From positions 2,282,001-2,346,000 of the forward strand of contig NZ_CP095740.1 in assembly GCF_023078455.1 (NCBI RefSeq): DNA of 64,000 nt. The letters run 5' to 3'. Positions 16,967 through 25,248 of this stretch are shown here, piece by piece (positions within the stretch are counted from its first letter, which is position 1; every line of letters starts with the position of its first letter). Source of the stretch: Luteibacter aegosomatis (GTDB lineage Bacteria > Pseudomonadota > Gammaproteobacteria > Xanthomonadales > Rhodanobacteraceae). The notes under the pieces are model-generated. The model was not told the DNA's origin, did no database searches, and saw only the letters and a program-made list of their open reading frames with translations. The translations under genes were made by a program, and so were the position numbers.

Positions 16967-18997
16967 TCAACGCAAATCGATCAGCACGAAAGTCTCGTCC
17001 GACGTCGCTTCCAGGCCATTGGCCGCCTTGACGTGATAGGACGCCCTGGCGGAATGGCCGACGGTGCCGGATGCGAGCAGCAGATTGTCGGTGGGAATGA
17101 GGAACTCGTATTCCTTGCCGACATCGTCGGGCCCCACGACATGCGTGGGCTCGTACCGGCTTTCCTCGATGGGGACGCCCGTACCGTCGTCCGTCACGTA
17201 CTGGACGAAGGTGAGCGTCATGACGTCGCCGAGCTTCTTGTTGATATACGCGGGAGTCACGAACGGCGTGCCGCCGCCGCTCTGGGCCGCGGCGAGGTTG
17301 ATGGCGTTGAAGCGATTCGCCTCGGTGAATTCGCCGTCGCCCAGACCTTCGGGGCCACCTGGCAGGTCGCCGTCGTTGAACACCTTGACGATCTGCGTGG
17401 GCGAGAGCGCGGTGTTCTCCACCGTGCCGCCCTGGCCGTCGTCCACGTCGCGGGAAGCGGTGTAATGAACCGGCACGTCACCGGACGATGCCGCGAGCGT
17501 CTCGGGCGCGACGGTCAACGGGATGTCCGCGCCCACTTCCGTGGCGAGCACGGTATGCACGGGTCCCTCGGCCACGCCGTTCCAATAGAGCTGGATCCGG
17601 TCGTCTTCCGCGAACGCATCCTCGTCGTCGACCGTCGTACCCGGAATGGTGGCCGTGGCGGGCTGTTTCGTATCCGGCGGATTGATGACGTTCGGATCGG
17701 TCGTCACCGCACCCTGCACGGTCGGCGCGACGAGGTTCTCGTTGATCGGCGTGCCGGGTTTGGGGTCCGGTCCGCCGGGGATCGTGAGGTCGACGAGCAC
17801 GTCTTCCAAGGGCGGCGACGTGGTGGCGATGTCGAACCGGAACGCCTTGTAGGTGACGTCCACCGTATAGCGCTCCGGCACCCGCTGCAGGTCTCCGTAG
17901 GAGACCTCGGGCTCGAGGATGAACTCGCCCGGCGCGGCCTCGTCGATGCCGTCGACGACACCCTGCGCCACCCTCTCGTCACCCCAGTAGACCTCGATGG
18001 CGTCGCCGTTGCGTACGTTGGTGTAGCTCGGCACCTTCACGGTGATGGGCGTGCGGGCGTCGCCTTCGTTGATGATGCCGTCGTCGCTGAAAAGGTCGAT
18101 TACCGGGGGCTTGAGCTCGCTGGGCGCGTCCTTCAAGAGCGTTTTGAGATACGTGGCCGGGGAGTTGATCGACCGATTCCCGATCTTGTCGACGACGTAG
18201 TACGCAAAGATCAGTTGCCCTTCGACGCTTAACGTGTCCAATGTCTCGAGCTGGGCGCGGGTAAACTCGAGCTCGATGTTCTTTTTGTCGATGTCATCCT
18301 GTTTGATTACATAAACGTTCCCTTGCACCGCCGTTCCCGCCTCGACCAACTCGTCGAATTCGACGCTGGGCGCATAGGCATCGGGATAGATGATGAACGG
18401 ATGGACGATGTCGCCTTCTTCCATCCTGTAGAAATCGTTGATATCGCCCTTGAGTATATTTCCCAAATCGGTCAGCTTTTCCGAAGAAAGGCCATTTTCG
18501 ACCAGGTCGGCCGCGAAAACGATGGGACCCAGCAACCTCCCGCCCGGGGGGAGCGTGTCCTTGACGATGCTTAGGCGTCCTTCTCCGCGCGTATCGGCAG
18601 GTACGGTGGCTATCACATAGCGAAGGACGATCTCACCTTCGGGAAGTGCCTTCAGTCGCTCCGGCGGGATGGTTATCTTTACGGCGGCAGGCGGCTCGCC
18701 GACGGCGGTCCAGCTATCGTCGTCCGCTACCTCATCGTTGAAAAGTATCTGCCACTCGTCCTTGGGTCCGGGCTCGACGTTGGAGTCACCTGGCCACGGC
18801 GACCACAGGGGGATGGTGACGTTCAGTCCCTCTTCATAGGCACTGAGAGGAATGGTTTGATCGACGAGACCTTCCACGAGCGGCGGCGCGAGATCGACGT
18901 ATTCGTCGGCGAGCGTCTTGGCCTTCGGGTCTTTCCAGTGATACAGGCCAGAAAAAACGTGCTTGCGCTGCGGAGACGCATGGGATGTGTTCGGCAT
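16967..18997 (-). CDS. Large Ig-like repeat protein, paralogue of its neighbour
   Basis: A 676-residue acidic protein starting at an ATG with a strong AAGGAG site. There is no signal peptide. It has repeated beta-rich units marked by GDAIEVYWGDERVAQG, DRIQLYWNGVAEG and similar Trp/Gly-centred strands, each followed by a strand of type VPVHYT. It shares the linker EDVLVDLTIPGG and a Pro/Asn-rich spacer with the 822-aa protein. There are no Cys-rich, catalytic or anchoring motifs. The terminator directly after it implies its own transcript, with partial read-through to the paralogue. Function unknown. Confidence 0.8.
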   Translation of the reverse strand: MPNTSHASPQRKHVFSGLYHWKDPKAKTLADEYVDLAPPLVEGLVDQTIPLSAYEEGLNVTIPLWSPWPGDSNVEPGPKDEWQILFNDEVADDDSWTAVGEPPAAVKITIPPERLKALPEGEIVLRYVIATVPADTRGEGRLSIVKDTLPPGGRLLGPIVFAADLVENGLSSEKLTDLGNILKGDINDFYRMEEGDIVHPFIIYPDAYAPSVEFDELVEAGTAVQGNVYVIKQDDIDKKNIELEFTRAQLETLDTLSVEGQLIFAYYVVDKIGNRSINSPATYLKTLLKDAPSELKPPVIDLFSDDGIINEGDARTPITVKVPSYTNVRNGDAIEVYWGDERVAQGVVDGIDEAAPGEFILEPEVSYGDLQRVPERYTVDVTYKAFRFDIATTSPPLEDVLVDLTIPGGPDPKPGTPINENLVAPTVQGAVTTDPNVINPPDTKQPATATIPGTTVDDEDAFAEDDRIQLYWNGVAEGPVHTVLATEVGADIPLTVAPETLAASSGDVPVHYTASRDVDDGQGGTVENTALSPTQIVKVFNDGDLPGGPEGLGDGEFTEANRFNAINLAAAQSGGGTPFVTPAYINKKLGDVMTLTFVQYVTDDGTGVPIEESRYEPTHVVGPDDVGKEYEFLIPTDNLLLASGTVGHSARASYHVKAANGLEATSDETFVLIDLR

Positions 18998-19359
18998 GAT
19001 CCGACTCCTTTCGATTGGGTGAGCTTCCTCCGGCGCACGCTGTCCTGCGACGCCGGAGCACGCAGCCTAAAACGGGATCGCTGCCTTGCGAATACCCCGT
19101 TAGTCGTAATCCCGAATCATTTCACGCGCATTTCACCTGGCATCACATAGCACATGCCCCGTGGTAGAGCTTCCGGTCCGGACGCCGGGTGGTTTTCCCG
19201 CATGCCTGCGATGAGCGGCGATTTTAGGACTGCGCCCTATGGATGCAGCCCGCTGTCGGTCTTCTAATGGCATGTCTTCGAAAACACCTATCGCAACGTG
19301 ACGATTCCGCCCTTGCAAGGGCGGGCCCCCGCGCTGCGCGCCTCCATAAGGACCGAGCC
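18998..19359. other. Divergent intergenic region (362 bp) with an 18-bp palindrome
   Basis: It separates the minus-strand repeat-protein gene from the plus-strand autotransporter and must hold both promoters; I could not place convincing -35/-10 pairs. At 19307-19324 there is a perfect 18-bp inverted repeat (ccgcccttgcaagggcgg), about 35 bp before the autotransporter ATG, so it would fold in the mRNA leader or serve as an operator. No gene is visible here. Confidence 0.5.
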
Positions 19360-21879
19360 ATGAACCGACTACCCATGACCGCGCCTCCGGCGCGCATCGC
19401 ATTGGCCATCGCCGCTGCGATGGCCGCCCATGCCATGCCAGCGAAAGCGGGCGACCTTAGCGGGCCCGGGCAAACGGCGACCGTAACGGCGTCCTCGCCG
19501 GTCGAGAGCTGGACCGTCAGCGACGGTGCTCAACTCAATGTGCTCGGCGGAACGACCGGCCAAGTGACCGCACGTTCGGCAACCATCATCATGGATGGCG
19601 GTACGACGATCACGGCCGGGCGCCGGGATGCGTTGAGCCTCGCCAACGGAAGCACGGCCAACATTTCCGACTCGAGTCTCACCAGTGCCAGTCGCTTCGG
19701 CATCAGCTTTGCCGACGTCGGCGGCGCGGGGAGCGGCCGTGTGTCTACCGCCAACGTCGTCAACAGCGTCGTCCAAGGGGACGGCGCCGCCGTGAACGTA
19801 TCCAATGGTGGCCAGCTCACCGTGTCCGGCGAGCGAAGCCGGCTCACGGGCACCGGTTCCGGCATCGTCTCCGGTTTTGCAGAAGGCGCGGCAGGCGTCA
19901 GCTTGATCGACGGCTCGGTACGGCTGCTCGATGGGGCGACCGCACGGGGTGCCGGCAACGGTATCGCGGTGTATCTCGACGCCCGTACGGTCGGCACGCA
20001 AGGACGTTCCATCGTCGTTTCCGATGCCACGGTCGAAGGGACCGCGGGCGCAGCGATCGCGGTGCGCTCGGGTGCGGTGCCGACGGATGTCGGCATACTC
20101 GTTGCCAACGGCGCGCAATTGATTGGAGGCAACGGCGTGGCCCTCGACGTGGGGGATAACAGCTCGGCCTCGATGCGCGTGGGTACCGCGACGATCGTCG
20201 GCGACGTGGTCGCCTCGGGAAAGGGCATAGTGAACGTGACGCTCGATGCCGATGGTATCCTGGTCGGCAGGATGAGTTCTGCGAACGATGTCGCGGTCGG
20301 CAGCCAAGCCACTTGGACGGTCACCGGCGATTCCGACGTCGGGTCGCTGGCCCTCAACGGCGGCACGGTCGCGTTCGACGAGCGCGGGCCGGCGGCCCCC
20401 GCCAGCGTCAGGGTACGCGGCGACCTGGGTGGTTCCGGTGGCACGATCGGCCTGCGCACGGCGATGGACGCCGTCGGCCCGCTGTCCGCGCAGTCGACCG
20501 ATCGGTTGCTCGTCGAAGGCAACGTCACCACGACCGGCCCGACGCTCATCGAGGTGATTCCCTCGGGAGACGCGATCGAAACCGATGCCAACGGCAACGG
20601 CGTCGTCGACGCCAACGAAGGCATCTCGCTCGTGCAGGTCGGAGGCGACTCGCGCGCCGATGCCTTCGCGCTCAAGGGCGGTTATGTGGCGATCGGCGGT
20701 TACCAGTACCGACTGCACGCCTTTGGCCCTGGCCAGGCCGATCCGGCGCAGAACGCCCTGTCGAACGGTTCGCTGAACTGGGACTATCGGCTCGGTAACG
20801 CGGGTTGCACCGAAGCGGGCTGCGGACCGGTGACGCCTCCGCCGCCGTGCGAAAACGAACCTTGCGAGCCCGTCGATCCGCCCGTCGATCCGCCGGTGGT
20901 CGTTCCGCCGGAGCGTGACGCCGTCGTGCCTCAGCTGCCTTCGTACCTCTCCGCGCCGGCGGCCCTGTTGACCTACGGCGACATGCTCAACGACGGCTTG
21001 CGCCAGCGCCTGGGGGATATCCGCAACGGCGAATCCGGCGCACCGCTCGGCGGCGAGGTGTTCGCCCGCTTCCTGGGCGGGCAGCTCCGTTACGAATCCA
21101 ATCGTTCCTTCCGCGATTACGGTTACGACTTCGACCAGCAGGTGAACGCCCTGCAGATCGGCGGCGGCCTGGTGTCGCTCGATGGCGACAACGGCACGCT
21201 GCGCGTCGGCTGGGCGCTCGATCGGGGCACGACGCGCGTATCGCCCCAGGCCGTCGACGGCGACAGCTCCACGAAGTACCGGGCGACCGGAGGCACGGCC
21301 TGGGTGACCTGGCAAGCGGGCAACGGCTGGTGGGTGGATGCGGTGGTATCCGGCCAGCGCTATCGCGGCGATGTGGCCACGGACATGCGTGGTTCGAACG
21401 TGGCGCGCATCCGTGCCACCGGGACCACGATGTCCGCGGAGGTAGGCAAGCCGTTCGACGTGGGCGGGGGTTGGGTGATCGAGCCGCGCGCACAGGTGAA
21501 GTACCAGACCCTGCGCTTCGCCGACTTTGCCGACGCCGACGGTCTGACGGTGAATCTCGGCACGGCGCGCCAGACCGGCGCCCGCATCGGCGCCCTCGTG
21601 AGTCGCATCGCCAACCCGCGCCTGATGCCGTACGCGCGCCTCGACCTCACGCACACGAGCAACGGCGATCCGTCGGCCGACGTGAGCAGCGAGGCCTGGA
21701 ACGTGAGCGATCGCTTCGGTTCGGGACGCGTGGGCAATGCGGTTCGCGTGGCCGCCGGTGCCACCAGCCAGCTTACCCCGCACGTGCAGTTGTATGGCGA
21801 AGGCACCTATCAGCGGTTCGTCGGCAGCTACGGCCTGCGCGGCTGGGCCGGCAACCTGGGCGTGCGCGTCACGTTCTGA
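19360..21879 (+). CDS. Type Va autotransporter with beta-helical passenger
   Basis: An 839-residue protein from the ATG at 19360 (AAGGA site; the frame is open further upstream without a ribosome site). A signal peptide spans about residues 1-29 (hydrophobic core ALAIAAAMAAH, then AMPAKAG). The passenger (about 30-510) is a Gly/Asn/Ser/Thr-rich series of short beta strands typical of a right-handed beta-helix. A proline-rich linker with four Cys (TPPPPCENEPCEPVDPP) precedes a C-terminal autotransporter barrel of about 290 residues ending in the expected phenylalanine (VRVTF). No protease triad or lipase motif is visible, so an adhesin-type role is likely. A strong stem-loop follows the stop. 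Confidence 0.88.
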   Translation: MNRLPMTAPPARIALAIAAAMAAHAMPAKAGDLSGPGQTATVTASSPVESWTVSDGAQLNVLGGTTGQVTARSATIIMDGGTTITAGRRDALSLANGSTANISDSSLTSASRFGISFADVGGAGSGRVSTANVVNSVVQGDGAAVNVSNGGQLTVSGERSRLTGTGSGIVSGFAEGAAGVSLIDGSVRLLDGATARGAGNGIAVYLDARTVGTQGRSIVVSDATVEGTAGAAIAVRSGAVPTDVGILVANGAQLIGGNGVALDVGDNSSASMRVGTATIVGDVVASGKGIVNVTLDADGILVGRMSSANDVAVGSQATWTVTGDSDVGSLALNGGTVAFDERGPAAPASVRVRGDLGGSGGTIGLRTAMDAVGPLSAQSTDRLLVEGNVTTTGPTLIEVIPSGDAIETDANGNGVVDANEGISLVQVGGDSRADAFALKGGYVAIGGYQYRLHAFGPGQADPAQNALSNGSLNWDYRLGNAGCTEAGCGPVTPPPPCENEPCEPVDPPVDPPVVVPPERDAVVPQLPSYLSAPAALLTYGDMLNDGLRQRLGDIRNGESGAPLGGEVFARFLGGQLRYESNRSFRDYGYDFDQQVNALQIGGGLVSLDGDNGTLRVGWALDRGTTRVSPQAVDGDSSTKYRATGGTAWVTWQAGNGWWVDAVVSGQRYRGDVATDMRGSNVARIRATGTTMSAEVGKPFDVGGGWVIEPRAQVKYQTLRFADFADADGLTVNLGTARQTGARIGALVSRIANPRLMPYARLDLTHTSNGDPSADVSSEAWNVSDRFGSGRVGNAVRVAAGATSQLTPHVQLYGEGTYQRFVGSYGLRGWAGNLGVRVTF

Positions 21880-21893
21880 GGTCTCCTGCCTTC

Positions 21894-21926
21894 GGCCCCG
21901 GCCTCCCTCTTGCGGAGGCCGGGGCC
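21894..21926 (+). terminator. Stem-loop terminator after the autotransporter gene
   Basis: Thirteen-base arms (ggccccggcctcc at 21894-21906 and its complement at 21914-21926) with a 7-base loop, 14 bp after the stop. The following run is only weakly T-rich, so termination may be inefficient or Rho-assisted. Confidence 0.6.
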
Positions 21927-22247
21927 CTAAAGGCGTTCCTTGCCTTTTCGATACCACCCTGACTACCGGCCGCATCCGGGCGCCATGAGCTTGTCGATCG
22001 CTACGGATTCTCCCCTAATCCGTAGTCCTTCCCTGGGTATCCTCGCTCTTCCGGTAGCCGCGAGTGGTATCGAGGTTTCAAGTTATCGTGTTGGTTTGAT
22101 TGGGAAAATATGCCGGTGGTTGTAGGCGCGCGTGTCCATAATCGGACGAAACCGGATGGGCTCGCGTGCGTGTCGAGATACATGCCGCATCCCTTGGAGG
22201 TTTAGCTGTCCGGAACCGGACAACCGGCGCTCGCGGCACGTCCATCT
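21927..22247. other. Intergenic stretch, no gene seen
   Basis: About 320 bp between the 3' ends of two convergent genes. I see no open frame with a ribosome site and no RNA gene. It is somewhat less GC-rich than its neighbours. Confidence 0.5.
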
Positions 22248-22952
22248 TTAGCGAACGGCGACGATCCATAGCGCGGCGCCCTGCGCCGGCTCGACGTTCC
22301 ACGACACGTCATACGTGCCCGCCTGGTTCACCTGCTTCCAGGCGACCACGCCCTGTACGCCGCTCTCGTCGGGCAGGCGCGTGAATTCGTCGATGGTGGT
22401 GAAGCCGTTGCCGGGCGTGACGCTCATGCGCTTGACGCCGCCGTCGCCCCACCAGAACGCCAGGAGGGTGGCGGGCCCGTCCACGGTGATGGAGCCGCTG
22501 CGCATCGCGTTGGACGAAGGCGCGTAAACCTGTACGACCTTCGGCGGCTGCGTCGCGTGCATGACTTCCACGAAGGGCAGCGACAGTTCGCCGCGTGCGT
22601 TGCCCGGCTTGTCGAGTCTCACGCTGTGCCCGGGGCCGCCCTTGCCGCCGATGGCGTAGTACGCCTTGACGTTGAAAGCGTCGTAGCCCTCGTAGGTCAC
22701 CGCCTTGCCTAGCGGCTTCCAGAGGTTGCCGTAGTTGTCCGTCGGCCGCGCGTCGTTGCTCGCGTAGCCGGCGTTGAAGACGATGAAGACGCTGCCGCTT
22801 TCGTTCGTGCCGATGGCCGGGGTGACGACGGGGTTCGTGCCCAGCCCTTCGGGTTGCCCCACGAAAACGTGCGCTCCCAGCGCCGGCGGCGGACTGGCCG
22901 CGGGCGACGGCGAAGCGAGGGCAATCGCGGCAAGAAACGCGTTCAAGCGCAT
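22248..22952 (-). CDS. Secreted protein of unknown function
   Basis: A 234-residue protein starting at the ATG at 22952, with TTTTGGAGAAAATC as ribosome site; that GGAG argues against the in-frame TTG four codons upstream. The signal peptide spans about residues 1-20 (AFLAAIALASPSPA). The mature part is rich in Gly, Asn and aromatic residues and looks beta-stranded (FIVFNAGYASND, LLAFWWGDGG, AALWIVAVR), with no Cys and no catalytic motif I recognise. It stands alone on its strand, divergent from the J-domain gene. Export to the periplasm or outside is inferred from the signal peptide. Confidence 0.75.
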   Translation of the reverse strand: MRLNAFLAAIALASPSPAASPPPALGAHVFVGQPEGLGTNPVVTPAIGTNESGSVFIVFNAGYASNDARPTDNYGNLWKPLGKAVTYEGYDAFNVKAYYAIGGKGGPGHSVRLDKPGNARGELSLPFVEVMHATQPPKVVQVYAPSSNAMRSGSITVDGPATLLAFWWGDGGVKRMSVTPGNGFTTIDEFTRLPDESGVQGVVAWKQVNQAGTYDVSWNVEPAQGAALWIVAVR

Positions 22953-23004
22953 GATTTTCTCCAAAAGGCATACTTGTCATTCGTGAAGACGTGGATCACG
23001 CTGG

Positions 23005-23688
23005 ATGGGTGCACGCGAACGTGCAGGGGCCTCGCACGTGACGGACGAAACCGACTTCCTCGAGTTGTACGGCAAGCTGCGCCTGCGGCCCGATTGCTCA
23101 TTGGATGAATTCCGCCTGGCCTACCGTCGCTACGTCGGCCAATGGCACCCCGATCGCCGCCGTGGCCCCCGTGCCCAGAAGCTGGCGGCTTCGCGCCTGC
23201 AGCGGGTCATCTCGCAGTACGACGCGGCCATGGCCTTCCATCGCCGTCATGGCCGCTTGCCCGGCGCGGGATTCGGCGCGGCGCCCATGCGGACTCCGGC
23301 GGCGGTCATCGGTTCCGCGGCTCCGGTGAAGGTGTCGGTGCTCGAACGTCGGCAACGCATGCCGAAGCTGTTCCTGCCGCTTGCCGCGATCGCGCTGATC
23401 GCGCTGGCATATCCGTTGCTGTCGCCCGGAACGAAGCCGGCCGTCGATCCCGGTGCCGACGCGGGCGACATCACGGCACCCGCCCAGGACGTGCCGGCCA
23501 CGGGCGAGCTGAGCCTGGGCATGTCGATGGACGAGGTACGTGGCCTCGAAGGCGAACCCACGCGCCGGGGCGAAGAACGCTGGGAATACGGTGCGTCGTG
23601 GGTCGGTTTCGAAAAGGGCGCCGTCACCGACTGGTACAGCTCGCCCTGGCAGCCGCTGCACGTGGCCAGCGCGCACGCGCCGCGTTGA
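23005..23688 (+). CDS. J-domain / transmembrane / BamE-SmpA-like protein
   Basis: A 227-residue protein. Near residues 20-70 is a J-like domain with an HPD motif (GQWHPDRRR) between two helical stretches, the signature that stimulates DnaK ATPase. One membrane helix lies near 120-138 (LFLPLAAIALIALAYPLL). The C-terminal segment (LSLGMSMDEVRGLEGEPTRR, then WEYG) resembles the SmpA/BamE fold. If the topology is N-in/C-out, a cytosolic chaperone-recruiting end would be joined to a periplasmic BamE-like end. A GTG at 23038 with AGGGG upstream is an alternative and perhaps better start. It converges on the sugar-transferase gene with a 1-bp gap. Function beyond the domains is unknown. Confidence 0.75.
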   Translation: MGARERAGASHVTDETDFLELYGKLRLRPDCSLDEFRLAYRRYVGQWHPDRRRGPRAQKLAASRLQRVISQYDAAMAFHRRHGRLPGAGFGAAPMRTPAAVIGSAAPVKVSVLERRQRMPKLFLPLAAIALIALAYPLLSPGTKPAVDPGADAGDITAPAQDVPATGELSLGMSMDEVRGLEGEPTRRGEERWEYGASWVGFEKGAVTDWYSSPWQPLHVASAHAPR

Positions 23689-23689
23689 T

Positions 23690-25090
23690 TCAGCGGGCGC
23701 CACGACCGAACAGCACCACTTCCACCGTCTCGATCAGGATCACCAGGTCGAGGAACAGGTTGTGGTTCTTCACGTAGAAGAGATCGTATTTCAGCTTCTC
23801 GGCGGCGTCTTCCTCGGACGCGCCGTAGGGATAGCTCAGCTGCGCCCAACCGGCGAGGCCCGGCTTGATGCTGTGGCGCAGGCCGTAGAAGCGGATCTTG
23901 GTTTCCAGGTCGGATACGAACTGCGGCCGTTCCGGGCGCGGTCCGACGATGCTCATGTCGCCGCGGATCACGTTCCACAACTGGGGCAGTTCGTCGAAGC
24001 GCAGCTTGCGGCAGATGCGGCCCACGCGGGTCACGCGATCGTCCTTCGCCGAGGCCCAACGAGCCACGCCGTCCATCTCGGCATCCGTGCGCATGCTGCG
24101 GAACTTGTACAGCCAGAACGTGGCGCCGTTTTCGCCGACGCGCTCCTGGCGATAGAAGATCGGCTGCCCGCGCCCGGATTCGACGCGGATGGCAAGTGCC
24201 ACGCCGAGCATGATCGGCCAGCAGAGAAGGGCGATCGCCAGCGACGCGCCGATGTCGAAGGCGCGCTTGACGAACAGCGCCAGCGGCGAAGCGTTGAAAC
24301 CGCCGGAAAATACCAGCCACGACGGATCGAGCATGGTCAGCTGCACGCGGCCGGCCTCGCGCTCCACGAAGGTGGTGAGGTCGGTGATCTGCACGCCGAG
24401 CTGGCGGCAAGCGAGCAGGTCTTCCATCGGCAGGCTGCCGCGGCGGTCGTCCACGCCGACGACGATCTCGTCCAGCCGCTCGCGGCGAGCGAGTTCGGCG
24501 AGCGACGTCTCGCGCGGTATCAGGAACTCCTTCGGCACCAACGGCGTTTCGTTAACGCCGGTCACGTAGCCGACCAGGCAAAAACCGCGACGGTCCGAGC
24601 GGCGGCGCATGCGCGTGTGGATCTGCTGCGCACGCTGGCCGGCGCCCAGCACCACCACCCTGCGCTTGAGCGCATCCAGTTCCACCAGCCGCATGAATAA
24701 CCCGCGGAACGCGGCGGTGGCGATGAAGCCGATGAGCAGCGCCATGCCGAGCACGCCGCGTCCGACATAGGCCTGCGGAATCACGTAGTAGCCCACCACG
24801 AGGGCGAGGCCGCCCAGCCCGAAGGCGATCGCATGGCGGGCCAGCTGCCCGCGCCAGCTCATGCGCAGGTTCGCGCGGTATTCGCCCAGTGCGGCCATGC
24901 CGAGGAAGATGACCACCGCGAACATGACGGCGCGTGCGACGAGCAGGCCGTGGGACGCGGTCTGGTCTTCCGGCGCGGGCGCGAAGCGGATCAGGGTGGC
25001 CAGTTGCAGCGATACCGCCAGCAACATGAGCTCGCAGGTCGCGAGCAGGGTGATCCATCGCAGGATCGGTTGCCGGAACAGGCGAATCAT
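23690..25090 (-). CDS. Undecaprenyl-phosphate sugar-phosphate transferase (initiating, EpsB/WcaJ/GumD type)
   Basis: A 466-residue inner-membrane enzyme from the ATG at 25090 (GGGGGA upstream). Several N-terminal membrane helices (about 10-130) lead into a Rossmann-like CoA-binding region (VVVLGAGQRAQQIH). Another helix near residue 275 precedes the catalytic bacterial sugar-transferase domain, marked by YKFRSMRTDAE, RFDELPQLWNV and DMSIVGPRPERP. It transfers a sugar-1-phosphate from a nucleotide sugar to undecaprenyl phosphate, the first step of an exopolysaccharide repeat unit. It is last in a four-gene minus-strand set whose other members make and modify uronic-acid-type sugar nucleotides. 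Confidence 0.9.
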   Translation of the reverse strand: MIRLFRQPILRWITLLATCELMLLAVSLQLATLIRFAPAPEDQTASHGLLVARAVMFAVVIFLGMAALGEYRANLRMSWRGQLARHAIAFGLGGLALVVGYYVIPQAYVGRGVLGMALLIGFIATAAFRGLFMRLVELDALKRRVVVLGAGQRAQQIHTRMRRRSDRRGFCLVGYVTGVNETPLVPKEFLIPRETSLAELARRERLDEIVVGVDDRRGSLPMEDLLACRQLGVQITDLTTFVEREAGRVQLTMLDPSWLVFSGGFNASPLALFVKRAFDIGASLAIALLCWPIMLGVALAIRVESGRGQPIFYRQERVGENGATFWLYKFRSMRTDAEMDGVARWASAKDDRVTRVGRICRKLRFDELPQLWNVIRGDMSIVGPRPERPQFVSDLETKIRFYGLRHSIKPGLAGWAQLSYPYGASEEDAAEKLKYDLFYVKNHNLFLDLVILIETVEVVLFGRGAR

Positions 25091-25248
25091 CGGTGCGTCC
25101 CCCACGGTGTCGTCGCCACGTTAGGTGCGCGGTGGGCGGGTGTCGATGTGCCGAAGCGGGTGCCGTAAGGCTAGGCCGTTCGGGTGTAAAGCCCGCGTTG
25201 CATGGTGGTGCGCATGGCACGCGAGGAGGCCGATCGCCTCGCCGGCTT

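Noticed and set aside
19369..21975. 868-codon minus-strand frame opposite the autotransporter
   Set aside because: The plus strand has a signal peptide, linker and barrel; the antisense product is compositionally odd.
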